Source: Piromyces finnis
Taxonomy: Eukaryota; Neocallimastigomycota; Neocallimastigomycetes; Neocallimastigales; Neocallimastigaceae
Length of the DNA stretch: 64,000 nucleotides
Assembly (NCBI GenBank): GCA_002104945.1
Contig: MCFH01000040.1
Coordinates: forward strand, 146,501 to 210,500
Direction of reading: 5' to 3'
Shown: one piece after another, positions 15,115 through 27,500 of the stretch
Layout of the letters: each line of letters starts with the position of its first letter
Position numbering within the stretch: the first letter of the stretch is position 1
The notes under the pieces: model-generated
What the model saw: the letters and a program-made list of their open reading frames with translations, nothing else
Databases searched by the model: none
Told to the model about the DNA's origin: nothing
Made by a program: the position numbers and the translations under genes

Positions 15115-15874
15115 ATTTATTATTATTTATTAGTTATCTAAAAAGCAAAGCAAAATAAAAACTAAAAAAGAAGCACATTTTTTCTATATAAAATTAAAAT
15201 ATGAGGCACTCGTAAACGAGTTTATATAAAAATATAAAATAAAATTATTTCAAAAACAGGGGAAAGTAAAAAAAAAAAAAGTAATAATAAAAAAAAAAAA
15301 AAAAAAAAAAAAATTTCAAACAATAATTAAATTTTAAGGTAAAAGAATTATTACTTTGAATTTTATAGTAAATACTATAAACAAAGTAAAACAAATATAT
15401 AAAAAATTGAAAACAAAAAATAAAAACAACAAAACAAAACAAAAGCAAAACAAAACAAAAAACAAAATAAAAATATATATGTACTATTAATTAGAAAAAT
15501 ATTAATTATATTAGTAATATTAGTAATATATATATAATTTAATTAAAGTTAATAAGTAGTAATATTATGAATTATAAAAAAAGTTTATCAAAAAGCAAAT
15601 ATTAAAGTAATAAAATAAAATAAAAAATAAAAAAAAAAAAAATAAGAAATAATAAACATTTTTTAAAGTATATATTATTGTGATGATGAATGTATTTATT
15701 TATAAATTGTGTTTAATATACATATAAAAATGTTTTATTTTTTAAATTGAAAAAAATATTTTAATTATGAAATATTGTAATTTTTTTAAAGTATGATAAT
15801 AGTAATATATTCTTGTATAGTATAATAATGAATTTATTGAAAATATAAATTATTAAAATGCTTTTTTTTTTTTT
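15115..15874. other. Convergent intergenic spacer with a small hairpin
   Basis: The 3' ends of the DAHP synthase (+) and SNARE (-) genes face each other here. The spacer is A-rich, with AAAAC-type repeats at 15420-15465. A perfect 6-bp inverted repeat (ACTCGT-AA-ACGAGT, 15208-15221) lies about 95 bases after the DAHP synthase stop. No coding exon was seen. Confidence 0.65.
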
Positions 15875-17871
15875 TTATGAAATAATTTTAATAACAATAA
15901 AACCAATAATTGTAACAATAACCATAGCTAGAATAGCATTTAACATATATTTTTCACCTTTCATTGACTTTTATAATAATTTATATAAATTATAAAAATT
16001 AAGTATAGAATAAAATATTTGAAAAATTAGTATAATATTTTTTTATTTTTATTTTTATTTTTTTTTTTTTTTTTTTTTTTTTTTGATAGTATATGGTATT
16101 TTTATTATTTTTTTTTTTTAAATTTACCTTTAAAACTACATTTTTCATTTTATAATTAAGATTTTCAAGATGTGCATTTGCAACATCAACTTTTTCTTCA
16201 ACTCTATTAATAATTTCCTCTTGTCTTTCTAATTCCTATATAAGTATTATTAAAAAAATATATTTGGGATGTCATAAGGTAAATTAATCAAATTTATATT
16301 CCCATTATAAAATTACAAAATATTATAAAATATATATATATATATTTTTTATACTTCATTAATTCCTATGGCAATTTGCTTTACTACTTTTACACCTTCA
16401 GAAATTTCATCAAGTTGTTTATCCTAATAGATATTAATTTATTTTAGTTAAAGGAAAATAATATATATATACAGTATATATTATGAATACAAATTATAAA
16501 CTATTTTGAAGCATTATTCTTTTTTAATTATTTATTGATTTTTCTTTATGTACTTACAATTTCTTGATTATTTAATTTAATTTGAACTAAATCTTCTTCT
16601 ATATTAAAGTCATCTAAATTGGTATCCATATAGGGATCTTTTTCTTCATTTGTTGCAAATGGATTCGTTGATTGAACTGCAAATGGATTTGAGGATAAAG
16701 TACCATTGCCATTTTCTATTAAATATTTTTGAAATAAAAAAAAGAATAATAAAGAAAAATATTTTAATTATTTATAGCACTGAGAAATATATCTATTCAT
16801 ATTATTATTATTATTATTACTACTACTATTATTTTAGAGGAGTAAATTAATATATATTATATAATCTATATATTATTCCTCTCTCTCTCTTTTTTTTTTT
16901 TTTTTTTTATTACAAAAAGATATATAATAACCTTTAGTAGGTGAAGCAAATAATTTTTTACGATCACTAGTTATTTTATCTGAGAATCTTTTCTTTTCTA
17001 GCATTTCACATTCTTCTATATGTTTAAATACTAAGTCTACAATATCTTTTCTTTTTTCAACAAATCTCTTTTCTTCTTCAGTTGGCTTTCTTTTTTTAAG
17101 TATCTATTATTATTTTTATTATTATTTTTTTCATTTTATTGAAAGTTTTTTTTTATTTATTTTATATTAATTATTCAAAATATATAAATAGCCAAATTTA
17201 TGAAAATAATAAAAATAGTAAAAAAAAGAAAAAAGAAAAAAGAAATTAGAGTTAAATAGTATTGAAGCTAATGATATGCATATACTTTTATTGTAATCAT
17301 TATTATCATTAATCATTAAATCTATAATGAATATAATGAATATATATATATTTTATTTTTACTTTTTTCTCTGATTTGTTTGCCATATCTCGTAAGTTAT
17401 TTGCACTTTCTCGAACTGATTTTATACTACACCTAATACGATAGGATGCTTCTGCAGTTTCTTGTGAATTTTCATTTTCTAAAAACAACTTTTCTCTTTC
17501 TTTTAAAGCCTTAATTAATTAATTAATAAACGTTATACATTTTGATATTTGTTAATATGTTAATATATATTAACATTATGGGGAATAATTGATAATTTTT
17601 TATTTATTTTTTTTTAATCATTCCTTCTATCCTATTATTATTATTCTTATTATTATTATTATTTTTATTTTCGTATTATCCTATTTAATGGATGGAATAA
17701 TTAATACTTTACTCTTCTAACATCTAAAAGATCTTCATGAATTTTCTTTTTTAAAATTGTAAATTCATCCGTTACTACTGATTTTTTATCTTTGCTTTTA
17801 TCCTCTTTAGGTGCACATTGATCATAAATGAATTTTAATTTATTCAGTGATATTTGATATGGAGTAGCCAT
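15875..17871 (-). CDS. SYP7-like Qc-SNARE with two NPF motifs
   Basis: The spliced product has 301 residues. Exons from the 5' end: 17871-17713, 17509-17363, 17103-16932, 16715-16558, 16423-16355, 16235-16128, 15967-15875. Residues 1-159 form a charged helical N-terminal region. Two NPF tripeptides lie at 169-171 and 177-179. The SNARE helix (about 213-271) has ISEGVKVVKQIAIGINEELE followed by RQEEIINRVEEKV, with the zero-layer Gln at 240. A single membrane anchor fills about 279-299 with no residues beyond a short tail. The helix and the N-terminal pattern closely resemble plant SYP71-73 proteins (x-EGL-x-x-LK, MNEELDRQ). It should act in membrane fusion, possibly at ER or endosomal membranes. 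NPF motifs bind EH domains in other proteins, so adaptor binding is inferred. It shares no promoter with its neighbours. Confidence 0.85.
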
Positions 17872-18605
17872 TTATAAGTTTATCTCCTTTTTTTTTTTTT
17901 TTTTAATCTATAGTAATAGTAATAATTCTCTCTTATAGAAAATAGATAATATTTAATAACTTTTGTATAATGCCTTTTTAATATTCTTTTACTTTATATT
18001 TTAAAAAATTTGTTATTAAAATAATATTTTATTAAATTTCTTCTAATAATATTTTCATTTAAACTTTAATTATATATAATCATATGGTAAAATTCGTAAA
18101 ATTCATTTAAATATCAAAAAAAAAAAAAAAAAAAAAAAAACTGTATAATTAAAACATATAAAATATTTATATACTTTATGAGTTTTATAACTATTTTTTA
18201 TAATCAAATTACTTAAATAATAATAATAATAATAAAAAACAATCCTTTATACTATTCATACAATTAATACAATAAAAAAAAGTTTATTAAATAATGATTT
18301 CTGTATAAAAAAAAAAAAAAAAGAAAAAAACATTAAATTTTTTAAAAAATGTTCAATATTCAAAAACTCTAAAAATTCTAAACTTTATCTTTTACTATTC
18401 TCGACATATAAAGAAAATAAGAAAATCAATATTTTTTGTATTTATATTATTTTAATAAATATAATTTTATAATTTTTACAACATTTTATTATTTGATTAT
18501 TTTTATAAATTACATTCTTGATTTCCCCCCCTATTCCTCTTTCTGTTATTTTAAGCAAAGTTAAATTCATTAATATTTTTAAAAATATTTTAGTTCTTCT
18601 CTTTC
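17872..18605. other. Spacer upstream of the SNARE gene and downstream of the CYTH gene
   Basis: It consists of AT-rich sequence with A/T runs at 18117-18140 and 18307-18323. It holds the SNARE promoter and the CYTH 3' flank. No specific regulatory site was recognised. Confidence 0.6.
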
Positions 18606-19974
18606 TTATTGATCGATGGAACCCTTCATTAAATTTACAAACTTGTTATTTTTACTGTAGGTGTATGGAATGTTACTTTCAGCCATAAACTTTTCACTTT
18701 ATAATGTAATAGTTTTTTTTTTTTTTTTAATAATTGTTTATATATAAATATATATTGGTTAATGTTAATTATGCTTAATTTTAAATATAGATATAGCAGT
18801 ATTAGTAGTATTAAAAAAGAATAAAAACAAAAACGAAAATATTACAGTGATTCTTTAGCAATGTTAATTTCAGTTTCAGGAACTTCTAATTCTATTTCAT
18901 AAGCCTTACCAAATGGGAACTATTATCATTAATAAATGTAATACATGAAAATTCATTAACAGTTCATTAAGATATAGAATAAATAATTTTATCTTATTTC
19001 ATACTTCAGTTTCATCTAATTCTAATGTCCATGGTTTGTTTTCAACGAATTCAATGAGGAACTTCTTTCTGTTAGTAGTAAATTGACCTATAATTTCATA
19101 TTTTGATTGAATTGGGTGTTCTGTCAAAACCTTTGTAAGGAGTTTTTGTCTATTTATTTATTCATTGTTTTTTTTAATAAATTTTAAATATTATTTTTTA
19201 TTTATGAAAATGATAATGAAATTTAATTAGTTAAAAAAAATGACCTTAATAATATTTTATTTATATGAATTCTAAATAGTATAGTTAAAAGAAAATATAA
19301 TTTTTTCTTGTAAACTTATGTATTTATAAAAATTACTTTAAACCCAATTCTGGAAGTTTCGTTGGATCGGCAACAATTTCTTCAAATAATTCTTGAGAGA
19401 TTTCTTCTTCAAACTATATATTTTTATTGAACGATTTAAATGTTTCATTAATTTTAATTCATTACTTTTTTTTTTGTTCCTTCTTTACACTTTTCTTTTC
19501 ATTATAAATATTAAAATTTATTAAAGTTGCATTATATATATTTATATATTTACTTCTTCAATTTTAGATATACCATTAGATAAATTGGCATTTCCTTTTA
19601 AAGTTGTATAGTAAATGTATTTATCTTTTCTAAAAATCTTTCTAAATCTTAAAACATATCTTTTCTTACTCCTGCATTGTATATGTTGGTATTATTAAAA
19701 TAAAATAATATTGTTATTTAGTATTATTAAAATATTGTAATAAAAATTAATAATTTCATTTCAATTTAATGTTTTTATATAATAATAGAAAATTGATGTT
19801 ATTTTTAATTAGTTTTATTATTATTATTATTATTTACATTTCTCTATTTTGTCCATCTAAAAAGATATTAGTTTGATTATCAATTTCTTTTAAAGAGAAA
19901 CCCTTTTCAAGAAATTTTTCTTGAACCTTTTGGTAAGCTTCTTCATTTATTCTAAGTTTAACTTCAGTTTCCAT
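18606..19974 (-). CDS. CYTH-domain / triphosphate tunnel metalloenzyme
   Basis: The spliced product has 213 residues. Exons from the 5' end: 19974-19838, 19671-19554, 19413-19337, 19149-19005, 18919-18846, 18696-18606. The protein opens METEVKLRI, giving the family's ExExK signature at residues 2-6, which fixes the start. An in-frame Met further upstream (20053-20055) would add only Lys/Phe-rich residues. Later strands keep the alternating basic and acidic pattern of the tunnel: RYVLRFRK, YYTTLKGNANLSNGISKIEE, KKFLIEFVENKPWTLELDET and GKAYEIELEV. The last exon (LEKFMAESNIPYTYSKNNKF) matches the C-terminal helix and final strand of plant TTM3-like proteins. Family members hydrolyse inorganic tripolyphosphate or thiamine triphosphate with a divalent metal, or make cAMP in some bacteria. 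The substrate here is unknown. Confidence 0.88.
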
Positions 19975-20905
19975 TGTATTTTTTTTTTTTTTTTTACCTA
20001 TAACAGTATAATAAAAAAAAATGGAATTCTTTCTTTTTTTAAAAAAAAAATTCATTTTAATTATTGTGATCCCAATCGTTATTATTGGTCGAAACTTTTT
20101 TTTAAAAATTTAATTTCATTAAAAAATATATTTTAATTTTTTTTTTTTTTTTTTTTTTTTTAAAATTATTACACATTACACTCAAAAAGAAGTGTTTTTT
20201 TTTCCTTTTTTTTTAAAAGGATGTACACTTTTTTTTTTTATATTTGTTTTGCGTTTATTAAATAAAATAGTTTTTTTTTTCAAGTCTTATTTCTTATTTT
20301 ATTTAATAATTTAAATTTAAGAAATTAGTAAATATATTGAATAGGCTTTACTGAAGACCATGATTAAAAGCTTAACCCATGGACAGATACAGAGCCAACA
20401 TAAAAAAAAAAAATTGAAATGCCAATTTTAAAATCTCGAAATTTCTTTTTTTTTTTTTTTTTTTTTTTTTGCTTTAAAAAATAAAATAAACATAAAGACC
20501 ATAACTAAAGTTTACAGTAGGAATTAGAATAATACTTTAAAAAAGAAGAATAAGAAGAATATCTTTTTATACAAAGTATACAATATATATAAGTAAGATG
20601 TTAGAAAAAAGTGATTATAAATTACTTTATTTTTATTTTATTTTCTTTTTTTTTTTTCTTTGCATTTCTTTAAAAAAAATATCATATTTTTATGAGATAG
20701 TAATATTCAAACCTCCAAAAAAAAAAAAAAAAAAAAATAATAATAATAACATGCATATTGTAATGAATTGGAAATAAAAAATAACTATGTAAACAAACAA
20801 AAAAAAAATAATTATAAATAACTAGGGTAATTACATAATGAGTAAGCAGTAAACAGAGAAAGAAAAAAAAAATGAAGGTTTTTAACTGTTGTGATTAAAT
20901 TTCAA
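19975..20905. other. Spacer between CYTH and CCDC113 genes with a less AT-rich island
   Basis: It holds the CYTH promoter side and the CCDC113 3' flank. Most of it is A/T runs. The exception is 20341-20400, about 40% G+C by my count, described separately. An open frame at 19921-20136 on + is antisense to the CYTH start and Phe-rich, so it is not called. Confidence 0.6.
20341..20400. other. 60-base island of raised G+C, function unknown
   Basis: The stretch stands out from flanks of almost pure A/T. It contains CTGA (20351-20354) and an ATGATTA heptamer close after it. These loosely recall the D' and C' boxes of a C/D snoRNA, but order and spacing are not diagnostic. It has no long open frame and no tRNA-like loop. 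A small RNA or a conserved promoter element for the CYTH gene are both possible. Confidence 0.35.
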
Positions 20906-22865
20906 TTAATTTGCTTCAGCTATAGTTTTCTTTTGAGTCGCTTTAATTTGATTCCATATTTTCTTAATTCTATTATTAAACAAAACAAAATGTATTAATA
21001 TATATGCGTGTATGTATATATATGGAAATTATTTAATAAGTAACGGTTATATTTAATTTACCTTTTTAAAGCCATTTCAGCAATTTCAACTTTAATTTTC
21101 CAATTCTTTAATTTCTTTTGAAGTTCATTTTGTTCAATCTTTTTTTATTACATATATAAATGTATATATTTAAAAAAATTATTAAATTTAATAATTAATA
21201 TTCTCCATATTTAATATATATATGCATTGATACAAAAAAAATATACCTTCAAATCTATATATTCCATAACCATTGGAACTCTGTATTCATCTATTTTTTT
21301 CTTAAAAGATGTATTCATTTTTTCTGCTTTTAATTTTTCATTGGTAACTTTATTTTCTTCTGATTGTAACTTTGAATATATTTCTTTTCGTTGAGCTATT
21401 TCAGATTTTAATTTATCGTATTCTTGAGAACATTGTTGTAAGTTGTTCTAATAGAGAGGAATAAATAAATAAATAAAGAAACATAAAATTTATTATATAT
21501 ACGATATATATAAAATATTTAATTTTATTTACTTCTTATAAAAATAATAGTAACTAGCAAATATATATATATATATGTATTTTTTTTACCTTATATTTAT
21601 TTAAAATTTGAATTGTACGACCAGCTGTCATTTTTAATTTTATTAATTCAGCGTTTCGTTCATCAATTTTAGCGAGATATTGTTTATTTTCAATTTGTAA
21701 TTGGTCAAAATCAATAGCATGAAGGACTTCACCCATTTCTTCTTTTTGTTTTAATTGAATATATAATTTATTTTTTTGAATTTTTAAAGTTGTTTTTTTA
21801 AGACGACATTTTTCAATAATTGAATCCTTTTTTTTTTTTTTTTTTTTTTTAATTTAAATATATAATTAATTTGAATATTTTTATCGTAATAGCTTTTTTT
21901 TTTATTTTTTTTTTAAAAAAAAAAAAGAATAGTTTATACATTAGGCATTTATTAAATAGTACCTTCATTCTTAACCTATCTTCAAAATATTTTATTAATT
22001 TTTCTGCATTTATTTTTGTAGTTCTTTTCATTTTACTACCGGAAGGATAACTAAAATCACGATTGAATTCATGAATAGATTTATTTAAATCAATTAATCT
22101 TAAATCAATTTCTTCTAATTCAGCCTAAATTTATATTCAAATTCATTATATTTCATTATGGTATTAGAAATGATACATTTTTATTATAAATAATAATAAA
22201 TAATAGTATTAATAAAGATATATATAATATATTGGTTTTTTAAAAAAAATTTTTTAATATTTTAATGGAAAGAAAAAAAAGCTCTTCCCCCCCTCCTTTT
22301 TCTTTCTTTTTTTTTTTAATATATATATGAATATGAATAATATATATACTTTAATTTCATCAATAGCTCTTTCCCATTTATCCTTTTTTTTTTCAATTTT
22401 TTCTTTTAATTCATCATACGCTCTACCAATAATTTCTAATTTTTGATCCACTGTTAATAACATAGGTTTTTCCTCTTCTTTTTCATCCTTTCTTTTTTTC
22501 TTTCTATCATCTCTTCTATTATTTTGTTGACGTTTTTTCATCTTTTTTTGTAATTCCCATTCATCTAATGCGGTGTCTAAATCCACCTCTTGTTTTGTAT
22601 TTTGTTCTGTAGTATCATTTAATTTATTTAATTTCATGACATATGGATTTGTACGTTGGTAATAACTTTCATATAATTCATTTTCTATATCTAGATTTTC
22701 ATTATGATCTTTTAAATTTTGCATTAAATCTTGTAATTCTTGATCGGACATGGTTTCAAAGTTCAAAACGCTTAAATCCTCTGGCAAATCAGGTAAGGGT
22801 TTAATGGTATCAAGTTTAGTATCTTTATTAATAAAAGATGTTGGATTGACATCTGTGTTGGCCAT
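20906..22865 (-). CDS. CCDC113: Coiled-coil protein CCDC113 (CFAP263), axonemal
   Basis: The spliced product has 418 residues. Exons from the 5' end: 22865-22350, 22124-21963, 21826-21590, 21447-21247, 21138-21062, 20969-20906. After an acidic N-terminus and a Lys/Arg-rich patch (KKMKKRQQNNRRDDRKKKRK) the rest is almost continuous coiled coil. The family core is clear: LTVDQKLEI, EVLHAIDFDQLQIENKQYLA, IDERNAELIKLKMTAGRTIQ, ILNKYK, YRVPMVMEYIDLK and WKIKVEIAEMALK. Each lines up with animal CCDC113. CCDC113 works with CCDC96 in the axoneme near radial spoke 3 and the nexin link, where it tunes ciliary beating. No CCDC96 is in the window. Length is about 40 residues above the human protein because of the N-terminus. 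Confidence 0.9.
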
Positions 22866-23767
22866 TTTTTTGTACTTTTTATTTTATTTTTTTTTTTAAA
22901 AAAATAAAATATATATGTAATATATGTAGTGAGAGTGAGAAAAAGAGTATAGAGTTCTTAAAAAATATAAAAAAAACAGAAATTTAATAAAGTAACAATA
23001 TTAACAAAAAAAAAAAAAAAATATTATAAAATTATTATATATGAAACAAAATAATAATAATAATGGTAAAAAAAAAAAAAAAAAAAAAAAAGCTATAATA
23101 ATAATTATAATAATTATATAATTATTATTATTTTCTTTATAAAATAACAATAAAAAAAAAAATTATAAAAAAAGTTTAATTATATTAGTTTGTTATTAAA
23201 GTTTAAACTTTACCAAATAATAGTTAAACTTTAATAACGTAACTATGAAACCAGTTGAAAGGAAATTAATAAAATAATAATAATAAAGAAAAACTATAAA
23301 TATATAAAAGAATTTTTCAATTTTGAAGCCGTTACATATCAAGTAATTCTTTATCATTAAAAAATGAATTATAAAATTTTCTTTCTTATTATTATTATAT
23401 TTTTTTATTTTAAACAAGAAAAAACATATTTATTAAATAATTAAAATGGCATTAGTAAATATTTATAATGAAAATAAAAAATTGTGATGAAATAGTATTA
23501 GGTAGGATAAGTGTAATAATCTACTAAACTCTACCATGAATTTTAAAATATTTTTATCTAAACACATCATATGGATCTTGTATCTTGCAAAGTCTATAAA
23601 GAAAAAAGAATATACTACACTCTTACAAAAATATATAAAAAAAGAAAATTTTTTATTTTTTTACTTGTATTTTATTTTTTATTATAATTATTATTTTTTA
23701 AATAAATATATTAATATATATAAAAAGTATATAATAAATTTTTATAATTTATTATTTTTTAACTTTT

Positions 23768-23827
<60 letters not shown>

Positions 23828-24538
23828 GGTTATATTATTATTATTATTGTTTTTATTATTATTTTTATATATGCTATTAATTTAAAATTTTTAATCTTTA
23901 TATTTTAATAAAAAAAAAAAAGTCCTGGAAAAAATATATATATATATATATAATGATATATATTGTTGTATAAAAAAAAAAAAAAATAAAGAGATTTGTA
24001 TTATTATAATTATTTTTTATGTCGTTTTTTTTTTTAACTCTTAATTTTTCTTTTTCCTTTTTTTTTTAATGTTTAATTTTTTTTTTTTTTTTTTATTGTT
24101 GTTGTTATTTATATTCATTATTTATTATTTTTTTTTTCTATTTATTATTTTTGAGTTGTATTAGTTTTTAATTTATTTTCTTTTTTTTTTTTTATTGTTA
24201 TTGATATTTTTTACTGTTTATAATATTTTAAAAATTAAAGTATTATTAAAACTATTTAATGTGTTGTTAATTTACTACTAAAGAAATATATATTTAATAT
24301 ATTTTAAAGTATTTTTTTTTTAAAAAAACTATTTAGTGGTGTTGTTAAGTTAAAAGAAAAATTAATAAAACATTTATTAAAATAAAATTGTATTTTACTT
24401 TTTTTTTTCTGAAAAGTTGATAAAAAGATAGCTTTTTTTTTTATTTTATTAATATAAATTGTGAAATATTAAAAAGTAACGAAAACATAATATATGCATA
24501 ATGATAGTTGTTGTTTTTTATGATAAATAGAAATGAAA
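22866..24538. other. AT-rich spacer upstream of CCDC113, no gene seen
   Basis: It consists of homopolymer runs (for example A20 near 23072-23091, T27 at 23801-23827), TA repeats at 23776-23800 and 23936-23952, and low-complexity sequence. Frames open by chance at 23196-23417 (-) and 23536-23880 (+) encode Tyr/Phe/Ile strings without motifs. Confidence 0.65.
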
Positions 24539-27500
24539 TTATTTATTTCTACTAAATAATCTACCTATTTTATGACTCTTTTTTGGTTTTGGATGGTTTA
24601 AACTTTCATAGGCTTCTTGAAGTTCATACTCATGTTCAGAAAGATTTGAATTTTGATTTGGACTTGTTGGGGAATATTGGGAATGATTAAGGAAAGTGTT
24701 ATTATTTACACTTGCTTTACGGAGAATAGGAGTTAAATGAACAGATTTTTTCTGTTGAACAGTAGATTTTAATGTACTTTGATCTTCTTCGCTATCAACA
24801 CTATTTATTTTCATTGGTTTAAGTGAAAAAGTTTCAAGATTTCCATTGTTATTTGAAAAACTAATTAACTCTGGTGATGAAATGAGTGGTGTTTTGGTAC
24901 TATTTTTACGTTTAAATATTTTTAATGAATTTCTAAGTAGTTCACCCTTCTTCTTCTTCTTTTCATGAGTAATTATGAATGAGGTTTGATCGAAATATCC
25001 TTTAAAGTTTCTAGACTCGCCTCCTTCTAATCCTTCTAACAATAATCTTTCTGCAAGTTCACTCATTTCTTGATCTTTACTATTTACATTAACTTCTAAT
25101 CTGTCATTTTCTAATTTGACTCCATTTTCCATACCAATGTTATTTCCCCCTGGACCATCCTTATAGATACTTTCATTTTGTCTACTCTTGTTTTGCTTAA
25201 TCATATTAAATTTGTGAACTCCTGATGGAGATACTAAAACAATTGGTTGCTTTTCAACAATTTCGGAATCACCTTCCTCTGCGTCTTCATTAACGTTTGT
25301 CTTTTTTGTGGTATTTGAGATTGATGTTCTTGGATGTGGCATACTACGACGATGAGAACGGTATTTAAGACCAGATGGACTAATAATTTGGCTGTTCTTA
25401 CTATTTAAGGCATTATACAAGTCAAGTGTTGCGGTGTCATCATTTCCTTCATCGTCGTTGCTTGGAACAAGGGCATTACGAATTTCAACAGAAAGAGGTG
25501 TTTCATTAAAGGAGAAACTTGGTAATAAGGAGTGACTACTAATTTCAGTTTCATCAACAGATACCTTTTCTGTTGGAATATCGGTGGTATTAATATTTAA
25601 TGTATTATCAGAGTGTTCCTTTGATTTACTTTCCTTTTCAGGTGGAACTCTTCTGCGGAATTTAGAACTCTTTTCATTATTATTAAGAGGAGAGGATGGC
25701 ATTTCTTGTTTAGTGGCAGGAATAGTAGGTGATAAAACATAAAGTGGTTTAGTAACATTAATTTTAGTAATATTGCTTTTAGCACTCTTATCACTCTTTA
25801 TACTTTTACCGGACAAACTGGCATTTCTTACTAATTTGCCAAACTTCTTAATCTTTAATTCTTTTATACTACCTGAATCAACACTATCACTCTTGACAGT
25901 CATAATTGATGGTGGTTTGGCAATTTCATCTACAGAATCAACTTTTCTAAGTTGAGATTGTTCATTAGCCATAGTTGGTGATCTTCCAATCTTACTAACT
26001 TCAGAAATTGGAAGAGCATTCATAGAAGGTGGAACAATTCTGCTATTATTGAATGAACGATTACGTTGAATTAACTTTGGTGACTTGTAAATAGAAGTAT
26101 TACCAAGTGATGTTGGAGTTTGAGATGGCTGAATAACACGATGTTCGTCCTTATCTTTGTTGTTAAAGTATTGCCAGGCAGAACTAGAAAGTAAAGATGG
26201 AGATAAACCACCTTTTATATTATTCTTCTTTTCTCTTTCTTGAATAATAGAAGCTGGTTTTCCGGTCTTTAAAGTGGAATATTTAATATCATTTGAAATA
26301 TTACTCTTTAAGCTTCTTGTATCTGCAAGGTCAACCTTCTTAAGTTTTTCTAAAGATGCTTTTGGAGTGATTTCATTTACGGAAAGTGGTGATTCTTTAC
26401 GAATGATTGGTTCTTTATCATTAGTATATCTACTTTCATTAGTATATTCGGTCATAGTGGCTTCTTCAGTTTCAATGTGAATAGAATTAGTATTAACAAT
26501 ATTCTTTTCTATTTTTACTCTTCCACCAGTCCATGTTGGTTCTGGTAGTTCACGTTCTATATTAGCAACAACGACTTTTTTACTATCGCCGAGGGTGAAG
26601 GAGTTTTCTTTTTGATTAAATTCCGTATCATTATCCTTGATTTTTTCTAATTGAACTAATAATTTATCTAATGATTCATTAACACTCTTCTTTTCCTTAT
26701 CCATAGAGAATGAATTGTTTTCTAATTTTTCTTTTGCCATTTCTTGGGAATACTTCAATGATGCATTTCTTGGGAATACTTCTCTTGGTCTCATTAAAAT
26801 ATTTTTTCTTATTTTAGTGAGGGAATTTGATCTTTTGGCTTTCAATCTTTCACCATCATCAATTGGAGGAATATTTGGTAAATATTTATTTTGACTCATT
26901 AGTATATTGTCTGTTAGTCCATTTGATAAATATTGCTCTTGGTCAAAGTTTTGTCCCATTAATAAACTGTCTGGATTACAAATTGGTGATGAAACATCAG
27001 AGGCACAATCATTTTGTTCATCTTCAGCACGACTTTTTTGGTTTTCATAGGAATCTTCATAGGAAACCTCATCTAAAGTACTAAGCTCTGGTTTAGCATT
27101 GTAAGTTCTACTTATTTGATTAGTCATAATTGAAGATGGATTAACAGTAGAAAGTGTTGGGGTAGCAACACTGGATATATCATCGTAACCAACATCAGAA
27201 TTAGAAAGAACTGTAATGTCCGGGAATTCCTTACTAACACTTCCAGGATTAGCAACACTAGTTGTATTATTAGTGACTGCACTAACAGTATTACTTACCG
27301 AAGAAACAGAACGAATAGTTTTTATGGTACCATAAACTATTTCTTCAACACCATCATCTTCTGGATAAGTAGAAACTGTATCACGCTTTTTATTATATTG
27401 TTTAGGGTAACTAGTTGCATTTTCAGGATATTCAGTACTGTAACTATCATCTTCAACTTCTGTTGGATAAATGCTAGTATTAGCATAGACATTTTCTTCT

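Noticed and set aside
18842-18850. Apparent stop of the CYTH protein after AKESL
   Set aside because: A GT donor overlaps the codon, and splicing to 18696 adds a C-terminal segment that matches CYTH proteins, so the stop lies in an intron.
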